Assembly (NCBI GenBank): GCA_002435755.1
Contig: DIYH01000017.1
Span: 62,001-126,000 of the forward strand
DNA from: Flammeovirgaceae bacterium UBA6059
GTDB lineage: Bacteria > Bacteroidota > Bacteroidia > Cytophagales > Cyclobacteriaceae
Direction: 5' to 3'
Length of the DNA: 64,000 bases
Within the stretch, counting starts at the first letter, position 1. The number at the start of each line of letters is the position of its first letter. Below the pieces are notes generated by a model. That model worked only from the letters and a program-made list of their open reading frames with translations. It did not search any database and was not told where the DNA came from. Both the position numbers and the translations under genes were made by a program. Below, piece by piece: positions 1 through 8,964 of the stretch.

Positions 1-311
1 TGCCATTCCCGGATCAATGCGTCTATATAAGGAGCCTCAACACTATGGTTTTTTGTGATTCGCTTATTGCATCCGCAGAAAGTACACAAACTCTCACAGT
101 AGGGCAGATGGATGTAAATACTTATGCCCTGATCATCTTGTTTGAAAGATTGCCTGACACTGTCATTCCATCCTTCAATATTGAATCCTTTGATATCCCA
201 ATAGGGGACTGTTGGATAGCTTGTATATCTGGGACCAGGAGTATTGTATTTAGAGATTAGGTTTCGCTCCACAGTAGTTCGTGTTTGCAGCAAAATTGTG
301 CGAATCTCCAT
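1..311 (-). CDS. hemN: Oxygen-independent coproporphyrinogen III dehydrogenase, N-terminal part (cut by window edge)
   Basis: HemN is a cytoplasmic radical-SAM enzyme that converts coproporphyrinogen III to protoporphyrinogen IX without oxygen. Reading the minus strand leftwards from 311 gives about 100 residues in one open frame that runs off the left edge. It contains RNLISKYNTPGPRYTSYPTV, the family's conserved N-terminal block, then IYIHLPYCESLCTFCGC, the CxxxCxxCxC cluster motif that binds the 4Fe-4S centre, then the NK and EW blocks that follow it in HemN. The ATG at 311-309 gives a slightly long N-terminus; a GTG about 13 codons later is an alternative start, and the ribosome site does not decide. 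The frame closes upstream at a TAA near 363. The family assignment is secure from the motifs; only the start is open. Confidence 0.9.
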   Translation of the reverse strand, partial: MEIRTILLQTRTTVERNLISKYNTPGPRYTSYPTVPYWDIKGFNIEGWNDSVRQSFKQDDQGISIYIHLPYCESLCTFCGCNKRITKNHSVEAPYIDALIREW

Positions 312-523
312 GATCTCGGACTGACGAATATCAGGATCTGTTAGAAAAAATGCATGGTATGGTTAAGGAACTTCCATTGAATCTTATTCATAACTCTTTC
401 AGCAGGTTCCTAGATCAGATTGAAAACCTCTTTAAAAAGGAAGAGTAAACAAGTTTCTACCTATTATATCATAAAAGTTGATAGCAATGAAATAAACAGG
501 AGTATCGTATTATCCTAAATTGA

Positions 524-548
524 CTTTTTTGGTTTCAGCGGTCAGTTT
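524..548. repeat. 25-bp repeat, copy 1
   Basis: This stretch matches 54508-54532 at 22 of 25 positions (shared core TTTGGTTTCAG then GGTCA). It overlaps the stop codon of the 82-codon ORF at 535-783, while the second copy lies just after the integron integrase. No function is visible. It may be a dispersed short repeat or a recombination or element end. Confidence 0.4.
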
Positions 549-783
549 GTAAGCCGTCATTGATATCAGGAATATCTAACTTATAATAAGTGGATTTCTG
601 GAACTCATGGAAAATGGGGTGATTACTTGGAAAGCTTTCCAGTAACCAGCTTCTCAATAAGTCCTTATAAATGCTATTCAGATTGTCCGACTCATCCGGA
701 ATATCACCTATATAATCCCAATCCTCTGATATGTCTTCAGTATCATACATTTGATCCCTGTTTGATCGCTTTAATATCTTCAT
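535..783 (-). CDS. Hypothetical acidic protein, 82 residues
   Basis: I do not recognise this protein. It is strongly acidic in its first half (runs such as DTEDISEDWDYIGDIPDE) and has no membrane segment or signal peptide. Composition looks protein-like rather than random, but no clear ribosome site precedes the ATG at 783 and no neighbour gives context. The stop lies inside the 25-bp repeat at 524-548. It may be a small gene or a fragment of something larger. Confidence 0.35.
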   Translation of the reverse strand: MKILKRSNRDQMYDTEDISEDWDYIGDIPDESDNLNSIYKDLLRSWLLESFPSNHPIFHEFQKSTYYKLDIPDINDGLQTDR

Positions 784-1342
784 ATAGTCTAACTACAGTT
801 GTGGTGGAGCTTGTTAGCCTGCAGGTTGAATGGACTTTTACCTTTCCCCCTAGGCTTTCTTTTTATCACCGCAATAAAAGGACAATCTGTTCATTACTAA
901 TGTTTGGATGACCTTCACAATCCATCATTTTATTCGATCAATCATTAAATAAAACCGATCAAACTTTGAATTAACCGCTTAGCGTACATGGCACGAATGC
1001 TTGGACTTGTTATCAGTTGTTATGAACTACTTTAAATGAAATAGATAAATAAGAAATAGACGAACAGTATTCATTTGTAGGATCTGATGAATGGTTAGTC
1101 GGAATAACTATTGCGGTATTACGTATTTTAGGCAGAATCTATTTTGAAGTGACAAGGGACAGCCCTTAAGCTCGAGGTTTAATCATCCTCAACTGTGATG
1201 CTAGCCTATCTTGATGCACCCTATATAGCAATAGACTCGTTTAGTCAAAGGATATGTCCGGCTAAGAAAATGTGCTGTGAGTCTTTAGGTAATTCTCCTA
1301 TATTAGCTATAAGCTTAATAGGAGGTAAGTTAGCAGAGATCA
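784..1342. other. Gene-poor stretch
   Basis: I see no convincing gene, RNA or repeat between the 82-codon ORF and the gene at 1343, except a strong AGGAGGT ribosome site at about 1321-1327 that belongs to the latter. The gap at 312-534 is similar. It holds only a 32-codon ORF at 350-448 (MHGMVKELPLNLIHN...FKKEE), which could be a relic or a tiny gene but cannot be supported further. Confidence 0.5.
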
Positions 1343-1696
1343 ATGGGTAATAATTCTCGTATTCTACTTTGTGGTAGGAAAGGGACCATCAGGGACGCCA
1401 TTTCAAAAGCCTTAAAAGGCGAAAATAAGGTTGAATCCTTAGATTTGATCGAGCCTGAAGATCTAAGAAATGGGTTCGAAACTGATTTGCTGTTTGTTCT
1501 TTTGATTGGAACTGAAGTAACAGACTCTTTTTTCGAAATGATTACCAGATTTGAGTGTACCAAAATAGCTCTACATACTTTCGACAGTGAAATTGTACGA
1601 GAAGACTACATCAAAAAAGGATTTGATGAGTACATTTCCCTCTTTGACTTTTTGGACGATTCAGGTCCAGTGATAGACGGATTCATTCATCAATAA
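1343..1696 (+). CDS. Small protein resembling a degenerate receiver domain
   Basis: This is a 117-residue soluble protein starting RILLCGRKGTIRDAISKAL, which has the beta-strand/helix start of a response-regulator receiver fold, with LLFVLLIGTEV near the third strand. The acidic pocket and the phospho-acceptor Asp of a true receiver are not evident, so if it is a receiver it is a pseudo-receiver. A near-consensus AGGAGGT lies about 16 bases upstream of the ATG, which is rare in this phylum and supports translation. It stands alone between unrelated genes. The domain assignment is inference from pattern only. Confidence 0.6.
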   Translation: MGNNSRILLCGRKGTIRDAISKALKGENKVESLDLIEPEDLRNGFETDLLFVLLIGTEVTDSFFEMITRFECTKIALHTFDSEIVREDYIKKGFDEYISLFDFLDDSGPVIDGFIHQ

Positions 1697-1720
1697 GCAT
1701 ACGGACTTTATCTTAATGAG

Positions 1721-1903
1721 CTAATTGACAGCCATAGCCAACATCAAAGTGAGCAACCACATGGCTGATATGTAGGTGGTAACCAGACTCCAGGTGTTGT
1801 TTTTTGCCTCTTGGTTTATTGGATCATTGATTTTTATATTCTGAGGTTTCATATTAGTCGTTTTCATAAGGATAAATTTGAGAATAGTTTGTTTTTTAAT
1901 CAT
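1721..1903 (-). CDS. Small single-pass membrane protein
   Basis: This 60-codon ORF ends in a hydrophobic segment (WLLTLMLAMAV) preceded by TWSLVTTYISAM, consistent with one C-terminal membrane helix. The more likely starts are the internal Met codons at 1867 or 1852, giving about 43-48 residues. It lies tail to tail with the gene ending at 1696. I do not recognise it; a chance ORF cannot be excluded. Confidence 0.4.
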   Translation of the reverse strand: MIKKQTILKFILMKTTNMKPQNIKINDPINQEAKNNTWSLVTTYISAMWLLTLMLAMAVN

Positions 1904-2034
1904 TCGTTAAATCTTGTAAATTGAATAATAAGCATATTACCTAACTGATAGACAGTAGCTACAACCTCCGAGCTCCGACCTAGACAAGTATCATCCAGGT
2001 TAGTTTTTAACAGTTGTACTGTTCAATTGCATTT

Positions 2035-2601
2035 CTACCAGTTGATTTTGATCATAATGCTTATATCCTGTGGCGCAGGCTCATCCCCACCAAAATATGG
2101 GAAAAGCATATAATAGAAACCACCGGAGCATGTTTTGCCTCTTGGTATCTTCTTAGTGGTTTCCCCAAAAGTGAATGCATAGTGATCGTCTTGAACGAGA
2201 ATTTGATAGTAATGGGATTCACCAATGTTGGCTGCTCCTAGTTTTTCGGTTATTCGTTGGCCATTGGTATAGACATAGGCAAAGATCTCTAATTGATCAT
2301 TGGCCCATCTCCAGCCAAACCTGGCACTGTTATCGTGGTGCATTGAGTTGCAGTCTGAAAACCCCATTAGCTTATTGATGTCGAATTGGTTTTCACTGGT
2401 CTTGGTAGTATATATTGCTGATTGGTCAAATCGAGCATTAAAACTTATTCCTGATGTTTGAAGGGACATGATCTTACGTGTGCTGAAGTGCTGCCCCTTG
2501 CGAATATGATAGATCTCATAAGGACCTTCATAAGGTTCTTCACAGCCACCAAAGACAACAAGTACTAAAATGAAGGTAGCTGTATTGAAGATGGCTCTCA
2601 T
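2035..2601 (-). CDS. Hypothetical lipoprotein, 188 residues
   Basis: The N-terminus has a hydrophobic signal followed by a lipobox (VVFGGC, Cys at residue 20), so the mature protein should be anchored to a membrane by lipidation. The rest (EEPYEGPYEIYHIRKGQHFS onwards) looks like a beta-rich extracytoplasmic domain with no motif I recognise. It is transcribed in the same direction as the two beta-strand-rich exported proteins to its right but with separate spacing. Function unknown; the lipoprotein call is from the sequence itself. Confidence 0.75.
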   Translation of the reverse strand: MRAIFNTATFILVLVVFGGCEEPYEGPYEIYHIRKGQHFSTRKIMSLQTSGISFNARFDQSAIYTTKTSENQFDINKLMGFSDCNSMHHDNSARFGWRWANDQLEIFAYVYTNGQRITEKLGAANIGESHYYQILVQDDHYAFTFGETTKKIPRGKTCSGGFYYMLFPYFGGDEPAPQDISIMIKINW

Positions 2602-2700
2602 TTTTTATTTTGATTGAAGAATACATCTAATATCAGGAATATAATAACAGGAATCACCGCATTGATATCGGTCAAACTTGTTGATCATGGAAGTTGAAGA

Positions 2701-3234
2701 CTATAGATACCTAGGGCGGTAGTTTTTAATTCGTGTTGGCATATCTATAGAAAGCCCAATCATCATTGTAGCTTGGCTAGCGCGAATGGAACTACTGAAA
2801 TGTAAGGACAGTCGGTCCTTGATTTGAGCACTTGCCTTTAGACCAGGGATCATGATCATCTGTTGCCGATCACTAACGCCTAGACGTAACATAGGTGCTA
2901 GTGCGACCTTTTGATTACCGATGAGATATTGACTTACCGTGATACCAGCAAGCTCATATCCGTGAGGAGAGATTTCTGAGAGGTTGTTGATGTTACGTTG
3001 ATAAAAGCCTCCTACGAATAGTCCTCCCTCAGTCTTAACTCCGATTGATGCTCCTACTTGCTGGCCCATAACTGCTTTTTCCGTGAACATTGAGGTTGAG
3101 ATCACCTGAGCATTGGCTTTAGAAGCTTTCAGGATCAGAAGTATGATCAGAAGCACGAGAATCATTCCGAGGGTATGAGTTTTTGATTCTGGAGAGAAAT
3201 TATGCTCTTTACCAGGCTTCAATTGATTTTTCAT
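2701..3234 (-). CDS. Exported beta-strand-rich protein, outer-membrane-barrel-like
   Basis: A cytoplasmic start of about 22 residues is followed by a hydrophobic segment ending SKANAQ, a typical signal-peptidase I site. The mature part alternates hydrophobic and polar residues with glycine-rich turns (GASIGVKTEGGLFVGGFYQRN), as expected for a small outer-membrane beta-barrel. It is 21 bp downstream of the related gene at 3256-3801 and shares its layout (final strands RLSL...SxRxxxxTxMxGL), so the two are probably tandem paralogues in one operon. Ligand or role unknown. Confidence 0.7.
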   Translation of the reverse strand: MKNQLKPGKEHNFSPESKTHTLGMILVLLIILLILKASKANAQVISTSMFTEKAVMGQQVGASIGVKTEGGLFVGGFYQRNINNLSEISPHGYELAGITVSQYLIGNQKVALAPMLRLGVSDRQQMIMIPGLKASAQIKDRLSLHFSSSIRASQATMMIGLSIDMPTRIKNYRPRYL

Positions 3235-3255
3235 GATAGTAAAGGTTTTAAGTGC

Positions 3256-3801
3256 TTATGATCTGAATTTCCAGGTAAGTCCACCCATTAGGGTAAGGGA
3301 CATAGATCTTGTGCTAAGTCCGGCATTGAGACTTAGTCGGTCTATGACGCGTACTTTGCCAAGAACAGATGGGACTATTTTGAAGTGTTCATGATTGACC
3401 ATGCCGGTTCTCACCTGTAGGTCTAATTCTACTGCATTCCCATCTATCAATGTACAGCTTGCGAATAGACCATAGAAAGATTGCTCATAGTCGAGGGTTT
3501 GAGGTCTATCTTGACCGTAGTGGCTTGATGCTTGATAAAAGCCCCCAAGCTCCCAATCTCCAACATATCCAGGTGTGGAATAGCCAATCATTACACCTGT
3601 CTTGGGAGACATATTTGTTATCTCTGTGTAGTAATTAACATGGATTGACTTAGGACTATCAGATAGTGAGTACTTCTTTTCATCCTCCATAGCCAGACTA
3701 TCGAAATAGGAGAAATTTTGAGCTTGAACGTGGGTTTCAATCCAGAGGGATAGGGTTGAAAAGAGAATTATGGAGAATAATGTTTGTGTCTGTGTTTTCA
3801 T
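3256..3801 (-). CDS. Exported beta-strand-rich protein, paralogue of its downstream neighbour
   Basis: A signal peptide ends ETHVQAQ. The mature protein has barrel-like strands (TGVMIGYSTPGYVGDWELGGFYQ) and ends in LTWKF, an aromatic-containing terminus often seen in outer-membrane barrels. It is the first gene of a two-gene minus-strand unit with 2701-3234. A palindromic operator-like site lies 79 bp upstream at 3880-3895 and recurs near the response-regulator genes at 8.2 kb, suggesting control by that system. No specific function is recognised. Confidence 0.7.
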   Translation of the reverse strand: MKTQTQTLFSIILFSTLSLWIETHVQAQNFSYFDSLAMEDEKKYSLSDSPKSIHVNYYTEITNMSPKTGVMIGYSTPGYVGDWELGGFYQASSHYGQDRPQTLDYEQSFYGLFASCTLIDGNAVELDLQVRTGMVNHEHFKIVPSVLGKVRVIDRLSLNAGLSTRSMSLTLMGGLTWKFRS

Positions 3802-3879
3802 GTTTTTTTGTTTTAATTACACTTCAAAGCTGACTTTATACGGAGAGATAATTAATGGTAAAAAGCCTAATTGACATAA

Positions 3880-3895
3880 ATAGGTGATTCGCCTA
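3880..3895. promoter_or_regulatory. Palindromic operator-like site, copy 1
   Basis: ATAGGTGATTCGCCTA, with near-perfect dyad symmetry (GGTGA-T-TCGCC). Two more copies occur at 8209-8221 and 8289-8305. All three lie upstream of genes flanking the NarL-type regulator at 6669-7319, so they are candidate binding sites for it. The link is inference; the repetition is seen directly. Confidence 0.5.
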
Positions 3896-4471
3896 GGTAT
3901 AGGTTATCCTGTAAAATCATCTATCCAAGGAGATATGTATCTTGCTGCTAAGCTTTGATTTTGGCCTTTTGAGAGTATTTTAGCTTTTCCAACACACTAC
4001 TTCTGACATTTGCTTGATCCGAACTTGTAGACTTTATTGTGTTGATGCATTTTATATTTTATCGAATAAGTGTGTTATTTTATCGAATAGGTTCATTGAT
4101 AGGATCAATGAGAGATGCTTAATGATTAACTTGAATAAAGAACATAAGGGGATGCTAATTGGGGGTATCAAGGGAGTTTATGGAGAAAGATCGAGCACAT
4201 CCAAAGGATGCTTGGAGTATTATGCTTTATTTAAAGTCTGTTTTGAGTTAGAGACAAACTGTTTAAACAATAAATAATATACTAGTTTGACGGATAGGGT
4301 ATTTATGTATATTTTAACATCCTATGGTGTACTAGGGGATGTATAGTTGGCATATATGCAATGTGCCGACTACTTTGCCACGAAACCGCTCGATTTAAGT
4401 TCATTTTTTAGAGGCTGTAAGATCTCTCAATCTTTTTTGGAAGAATTTGCCTTACTGCCATTGGTATAGCT
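3896..4471. other. Intergenic region without a supported gene
   Basis: AT-rich spacer between two divergent units. An 87-codon plus-strand ORF (4014-4277) is Cys- and Ile-rich with no family resemblance and is not accepted as a gene. Promoters for the kinase gene at 4472 and the minus-strand exported genes should lie here, but I cannot place them. Confidence 0.4.
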
Positions 4472-6676
4472 ATGCATAGGAATCTCGATAAATCTTTTTT
4501 GATACTCCTTATTGAAAATAATCCCGATGATGCGCTGATTGTATCATCTTATCTCAAGGAAAGTGAAACGTTACGATTTGAGATCACGAATGTGAGTAGA
4601 TTGGCTGATGGTCTCAGCGAAATACGTGACACCCATCCCCAGGTGATTTTATTGGACATGGGCCTTCCTGAGAGCCCGAGGCTCGGTTCGATTGAGACTA
4701 TATTGAATTCTTTTCCAGAGAGCTGTATCGTTGTGCTAACAAGTAATAATGCAGAGGGCCTGGGGCAGCAAGCGCTTAAGGCTGGTGCGCAGGAATATCT
4801 GATCAAGGACAAGATCAATCCTCATGCATTAGAGCATACGATTCTTTGCTCATACGAAAGATCTCTCTTGAAGGCGCGCCTTATGGAGAAGGAAAGGGAG
4901 TTGGAAAGACTGTCCATTGCTGTTGAGCAAACATCTGTGGCAGTATTGATTACTGACAAGAAAGGTGTTATTGAATATGTTAATCCTCAAGTATGTCAAG
5001 TATCAGGTTACTCCAAAGAGGAAATGATAGGTCAACCAACTTCTATTCTTAAGTCCGGTCGCCATAGAGATCAATTTTATAAGGAGATGTATGATGTCAT
5101 CTCCCAAGGAGGTAGATGGAAAGGTATCTTTATCAACAAAGCCAAAGATGGTCGGGAGTATTTTGATGAAACGTCCATTTCTCCCTTTTATTCAAGTGAT
5201 GGAAATATAGCCAGCTATGTAGCGGTAATGGAAGACATCACTCATCGTGTGGCGATTGAAGAAGAATTAAGTAATAAGGCACATATACTAGACAGTATTC
5301 AAGATGCTGTGGTTGGGATTACTCGACAGGGAAAAGTAAGCTATTGGAATAAGGCCGCTGAGTCACTTTTTGGATATGATCAAACTCATGCCGTGGGCTG
5401 TACATTAAAGGAACTTGATTTATGTATTGAGGATGAAGGACGGATCAATAAAGACATACGAAAGCTCATGAGAGAGGGTATTCTTAATAAAGAATACAAA
5501 ATAAAAAGAAGTGATGATAAAACTATTTTTATCCATGTAAATGCGTCAGTCTTAAAGGACTCTATGGGCTTACAAAAAGGGGTACTTGGTATATGCTCTG
5601 ATATTACAGAAGAAAAGAGACTAAATGAAAAAGTAAAACAGACATCAAGACAATATGAGAATCTAATAGCTAATGTCCCGGGAATGGTTTTTAGATGTGG
5701 TTTTTCCAAAGACTTTCCAATTCACTTTATTAGCAAAGGTTGCGAGATCCTGACAGGATTTAAGGTGAGTGAGTTCTCAGAGAATAAGTCGTTGATGTTG
5801 AATATTGTTCATGATGATAATAAAGATGAAAGGTGGAATAGTATAAGAGTGGCGGCCATGATCAACGAGTCTTATAGCCTTACCTATAGGATCAGGACAA
5901 AGGCCGGTCAACTCAGATGGGTGATGGAAAATGGGAATGTTATTAAAGATATGGAGCAAGGTGAACGTTTGATTGAAGGCGTAGTATATGACTACACCGA
6001 TCCTGTCGAGGCGCGTGATCAGCTCATGAATACCATACTGAATACTGAAACCTCGGAGAGAAGTAGAATCTCAAAAGAGATACATGATGGATTACAGCAG
6101 ACTTTGACCTCATCATTTCTTCACTTTGAGAGGATCAAGGCAGACATAACTCAGGAAGGAGGAGAAGTCCTGGAAAAGTATCAAACCGGATACGACTTAC
6201 TTCAAAAGGCCATTCAGGAATCAAGAAGTATCGCTCATAGACTATTACCAAAGGTTATTGAAGACTATAATCTGCTTCAGTCACTAGAATCATTAATCAA
6301 AGAGTTCGCTGGAGCTAACTTCAATTTAGAATTTGGTCATAATCTAAATCGGGAGCAGGAATTGGATAAAAACATCCAGTTGGTTATTTACCGTATTATA
6401 CAAGAAGGCCTCACCAATGTGATGAAGTACGCTTACGCAAAACAGGTTGATTTGCAAGTGTTTGTATATTCTGATCAGGTGATTTTAACTCTGGAGGACG
6501 ATGGGTGTGGTTTTGACACTATTAAGTCTGTTGACAACAGCTTTGGTTTGATCAGTATGAAAAGTCGTGCGGCCGCTGTGGGTGGCTTTGTTCAGATAGA
6601 TAGTAGACCTGGAATAGGAACAAATATTCTATTGGTCGTACCTTTAAATGAGGATAACGAGAAAGGAAATGATTAG
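4472..6676 (+). CDS. Hybrid sensor histidine kinase: receiver, three PAS domains, NarX-type kinase
   Basis: This is a cytoplasmic sensor kinase of 734 residues with no membrane segment. It starts with a receiver domain (residues 8-125, phospho-acceptor Asp62 in VILLDMGLPE). Three PAS/PAC modules follow at about 145-260, 268-385 and 395-512. A HisKA_3 dimerisation domain has the phosphorylated His538 (RISKEIHDG). The HATPase_c domain ends in EDDGCGFD and SFGLISMKSRAAAVGG. The N-terminal receiver suggests input from another kinase as well as a small-molecule or redox signal through the PAS domains. Its stop overlaps the start of the next gene by 8 bp (ATGATTAG), so kinase and regulator are translationally coupled partners. 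Confidence 0.9.
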   Translation: MHRNLDKSFLILLIENNPDDALIVSSYLKESETLRFEITNVSRLADGLSEIRDTHPQVILLDMGLPESPRLGSIETILNSFPESCIVVLTSNNAEGLGQQALKAGAQEYLIKDKINPHALEHTILCSYERSLLKARLMEKERELERLSIAVEQTSVAVLITDKKGVIEYVNPQVCQVSGYSKEEMIGQPTSILKSGRHRDQFYKEMYDVISQGGRWKGIFINKAKDGREYFDETSISPFYSSDGNIASYVAVMEDITHRVAIEEELSNKAHILDSIQDAVVGITRQGKVSYWNKAAESLFGYDQTHAVGCTLKELDLCIEDEGRINKDIRKLMREGILNKEYKIKRSDDKTIFIHVNASVLKDSMGLQKGVLGICSDITEEKRLNEKVKQTSRQYENLIANVPGMVFRCGFSKDFPIHFISKGCEILTGFKVSEFSENKSLMLNIVHDDNKDERWNSIRVAAMINESYSLTYRIRTKAGQLRWVMENGNVIKDMEQGERLIEGVVYDYTDPVEARDQLMNTILNTETSERSRISKEIHDGLQQTLTSSFLHFERIKADITQEGGEVLEKYQTGYDLLQKAIQESRSIAHRLLPKVIEDYNLLQSLESLIKEFAGANFNLEFGHNLNREQELDKNIQLVIYRIIQEGLTNVMKYAYAKQVDLQVFVYSDQVILTLEDDGCGFDTIKSVDNSFGLISMKSRAAAVGGFVQIDSRPGIGTNILLVVPLNEDNEKGND

Positions 6677-7319
6677 GATAATTCTTGTTGATGATCATAA
6701 GCTAATCAGGGAAGGGCTAAAGTCATTCATAGAGAAGGGCAATGAAATAGAGGTGCTCGCGGAGGCAGAAAATGGGAAAAAAGCTCTCGAACTTCTAGCT
6801 GGAATACAGGTTGATGTCATCGTCTCTGATATTGCTATGCCCGAGATGGATGGATTAGAGTTCGTAAAAGAGGTTAAGATCGGTAATCCTGACCAAAAGA
6901 TACTAGCGCTTACCATGATGAATGAGGGCCATCATATTAAGCAGATGCTGGGGGCTGGAGCAAACGGGTACGTATTAAAAAACTGTACTGAGGAGGAATT
7001 CACACAGGCCATAAAGATGGTTGCCAAGGGTGATTCATACTATTCTCCGGAGGTAACAGAAGTGATCATGGACAATCTTAACAGAAGTAAAAAACCGAAG
7101 CAAAGGTTGACCTATGAAATACCTCTGACCAGCCGGGAAAAGGAAGTACTCCATTTGATTTGTAAAGAACTGAGCAATCAGGAGATTGCCGATCAGCTCT
7201 TTATCAGTGTGCGAACGGTTGAAGCCCATAAGCGCAACCTGCTTGAAAAGACAGGTTGCAAAAATGTAGCAGGATTGGTGGTGTACGCATTAGAAAGATC
7301 AATGTTCGAAGATGTATAG
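6669..7319 (+). CDS. NarL/FixJ-type response regulator
   Basis: An N-terminal receiver (IILVDDHKLIREGL; phospho-acceptor Asp in VIVSDIAMPEMDG) is joined to a C-terminal LuxR helix-turn-helix (TSREKEVLHLICKELSNQEI, then ISVRTVEAHKRNLLEK). It should be phosphorylated by the kinase encoded just upstream and bind DNA as a dimer. I chose the ATG at 6669, which overlaps the kinase stop, rather than the ATG at 6648 inside the kinase. The receiver motif begins directly after 6669 as in other family members. The GGTGA-type palindromes at 3880, 8209 and 8289 are plausible targets. Confidence 0.9.
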   Translation: MIRIILVDDHKLIREGLKSFIEKGNEIEVLAEAENGKKALELLAGIQVDVIVSDIAMPEMDGLEFVKEVKIGNPDQKILALTMMNEGHHIKQMLGAGANGYVLKNCTEEEFTQAIKMVAKGDSYYSPEVTEVIMDNLNRSKKPKQRLTYEIPLTSREKEVLHLICKELSNQEIADQLFISVRTVEAHKRNLLEKTGCKNVAGLVVYALERSMFEDV

Positions 7320-7322
7320 CCT

Positions 7323-8144
7323 TTATGACGCTTTAATGGGTTCTTCAAATTCGCTACTAAAAGTTGTCGCTAATAGTTTTTTTTCAGAGCTGCGATTGAG
7401 GCGTTCCTTTTCACGAATAATCCAATAGTGGATATCTAATATTAATTCGAAGTAGGCTTCAGATGGTTTAAGAGATATCGCATAATAAGTGGAGACTTCT
7501 TGCCCCCTCAAATCTCTAAGTCTGCTCAATTCAAGGCTTGATCCAAAAAAATCAGAGTCTAAGAACTGAAACAGCGATGACAGAAGTTTGGCATCCATGC
7601 GACTATAGTGTATCGCAATGAATTCCTTAAGTTCTTCCTCAATATCCTTACATGTCCTTGAAATCAGTTGATCCCATCTTAGTCTTAGATGACCCTCTGG
7701 TATATCATTTAGGTCAAGCTTAAGCATCATGCGCTTATATAGTTTTTGATTATAAACAGTCTCGACATATAGGACAGAGTCTATTCCAACGTGCTCATAC
7801 GCAGCTTTCCAGAGTAAGTAGTACCTGTCAAATATTTTTGTTAGATCCCTAAGAATAACGATCCTTATTGGGAGACCTCTCTGCTTCCTCATCCCTGTGT
7901 ATAGATGCTCTACAACATACACCATTACAAAAATACCGACCATCTCAGCGAGAAAGTTGATACCAAATTCCTTGAATTCAGCGTCGTTAACAAGCAAGCC
8001 TGCTAATACGAAAAAGACTACCAGCAGAGAAAATAAGATAGCCGGATAGATACAGGTGAGTAACCTTGACAATTGAGCATAAAGCCCATAGGTGAAATTA
8101 CGTTTTTTAAGAAAGTTCATGTTTTGTTGATTAAGTACTGTCAC
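7323..8144 (-). CDS. Hypothetical membrane protein with two N-terminal helices
   Basis: Two membrane segments near the N-terminus (IYPAILFSLLVVFFVLAGLL and FLAEMVGIFVMVYVVEHL) are followed by a basic stretch (GMRKQRGLPIRIVILRDL) and about 170 cytoplasmic residues rich in charged helices. I recognise no enzymatic motif. The gene is convergent with the response regulator (3 bp between stops), and two operator-like palindromes lie in its upstream region, so it may belong to the same regulon. Function unknown. Confidence 0.65.
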   Translation of the reverse strand: MTVLNQQNMNFLKKRNFTYGLYAQLSRLLTCIYPAILFSLLVVFFVLAGLLVNDAEFKEFGINFLAEMVGIFVMVYVVEHLYTGMRKQRGLPIRIVILRDLTKIFDRYYLLWKAAYEHVGIDSVLYVETVYNQKLYKRMMLKLDLNDIPEGHLRLRWDQLISRTCKDIEEELKEFIAIHYSRMDAKLLSSLFQFLDSDFFGSSLELSRLRDLRGQEVSTYYAISLKPSEAYFELILDIHYWIIREKERLNRSSEKKLLATTFSSEFEEPIKAS

Positions 8145-8208
8145 CCTAATGATGACGAAAATTCAATTTGATTCGGTAAAACTAGATGGTAGACTGAGCG
8201 TCTGCATT

Positions 8209-8221
8209 GGTGAATCACCTA
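8209..8221. promoter_or_regulatory. Palindromic operator-like site, copy 2
   Basis: GGTGAATCACCTA; the first eleven bases form a perfect dyad apart from the centre. It lies between the divergent genes at 7323-8144 and 8388-8762, 65 bp upstream of the former. Confidence 0.5.
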
Positions 8222-8288
8222 AAGGATAAAATAGGTGGATAGACTACCATGATGAGGCTATAATAATGTTTCGGTTAAATATTGGCAG

Positions 8289-8305
8289 ATAGGTGATTTG
8301 CCTAT
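8289..8305. promoter_or_regulatory. Palindromic operator-like site, copy 3
   Basis: ATAGGTGATTTGCCTAT, about 83 bp upstream of the receiver-only gene at 8388 and 80 bp from copy 2. It shares the TAGGTGATT half with copy 1. Confidence 0.5.
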
Positions 8306-8387
8306 TTGTCACTATTGGTACTCTACCGATGTGGACTTCTAGTCAGTGCGATTCCTTTGAGGTGATTCAAAATACAAAAATCTACAT

Positions 8388-8762
8388 ATGTCAAATTTTA
8401 AAGGATTGGATGTCCTTATCGTAGATGATGATGAGTTGAGTTCATCAGCATTAAGGCACATTCTAAAGCGACTTAAGTTGAATGTTTCAATAGCTGAAAA
8501 TGGAGTTGAGTGTTTAAGGGAAATTGCCTTAAAAGACTATGATCTCATTTTCATGGATTATCAGATGCCTGTGATGGATGGCAAAACAGCGGCCAGAGAG
8601 ATTCGCAAATCCCGTTTAAGTGATGTGCCAATTATTACCATAACGGGTTCTGTCCACTTGTCCGAAAAGGAACTCAAAGAGTATGGTTTTGACGACTGGC
8701 TCATAAAGCCCTACCGTCGAGAGGATATTGTTAGACTACTCGATGAGTTTATTTTGAGATAA
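8388..8762 (+). CDS. Single-domain response regulator (receiver only)
   Basis: This 124-residue receiver has the acidic pocket DDD at residues 13-15, phospho-acceptor Asp57 in LIFMDYQMPVMDG, a switch Thr in IITITGS and the conserved Lys in LIKPYRREDI. It has no output domain, so it would act by protein contact or as a phosphate shuttle. One plausible partner is the hybrid kinase at 4472-6676, which itself carries a receiver and lies in the same gene neighbourhood. Two palindromic sites precede it. Confidence 0.85.
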   Translation: MSNFKGLDVLIVDDDELSSSALRHILKRLKLNVSIAENGVECLREIALKDYDLIFMDYQMPVMDGKTAAREIRKSRLSDVPIITITGSVHLSEKELKEYGFDDWLIKPYRREDIVRLLDEFILR

Positions 8763-8964
8763 AAGGGTACGATACCTTGTCCTGGAATGATTGAGGAAAT
8801 GTCGTAGTTAAGGTTTTGACTAGGCTTATGTTATCAGTCTTTAACATTTACAAAAGCATGCTTTGAATAATTTTAGCAATACATCTAACGGTGTTTGCTG
8901 TGGGTTTGAGCACACCCGGCAATGAAAAGGAAACATAAGTCTAACCTACCAACACGTAGAATGA

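Noticed and set aside
45..260. 71-codon plus-strand ORF at the left edge
   Set aside because: It is the antisense of hemN; the minus strand carries conserved radical-SAM motifs.
4014..4277. 87-codon plus-strand ORF
   Set aside because: No family pattern, unusual Cys/Ile/Asn composition and no ribosome site; it fills a promoter region.
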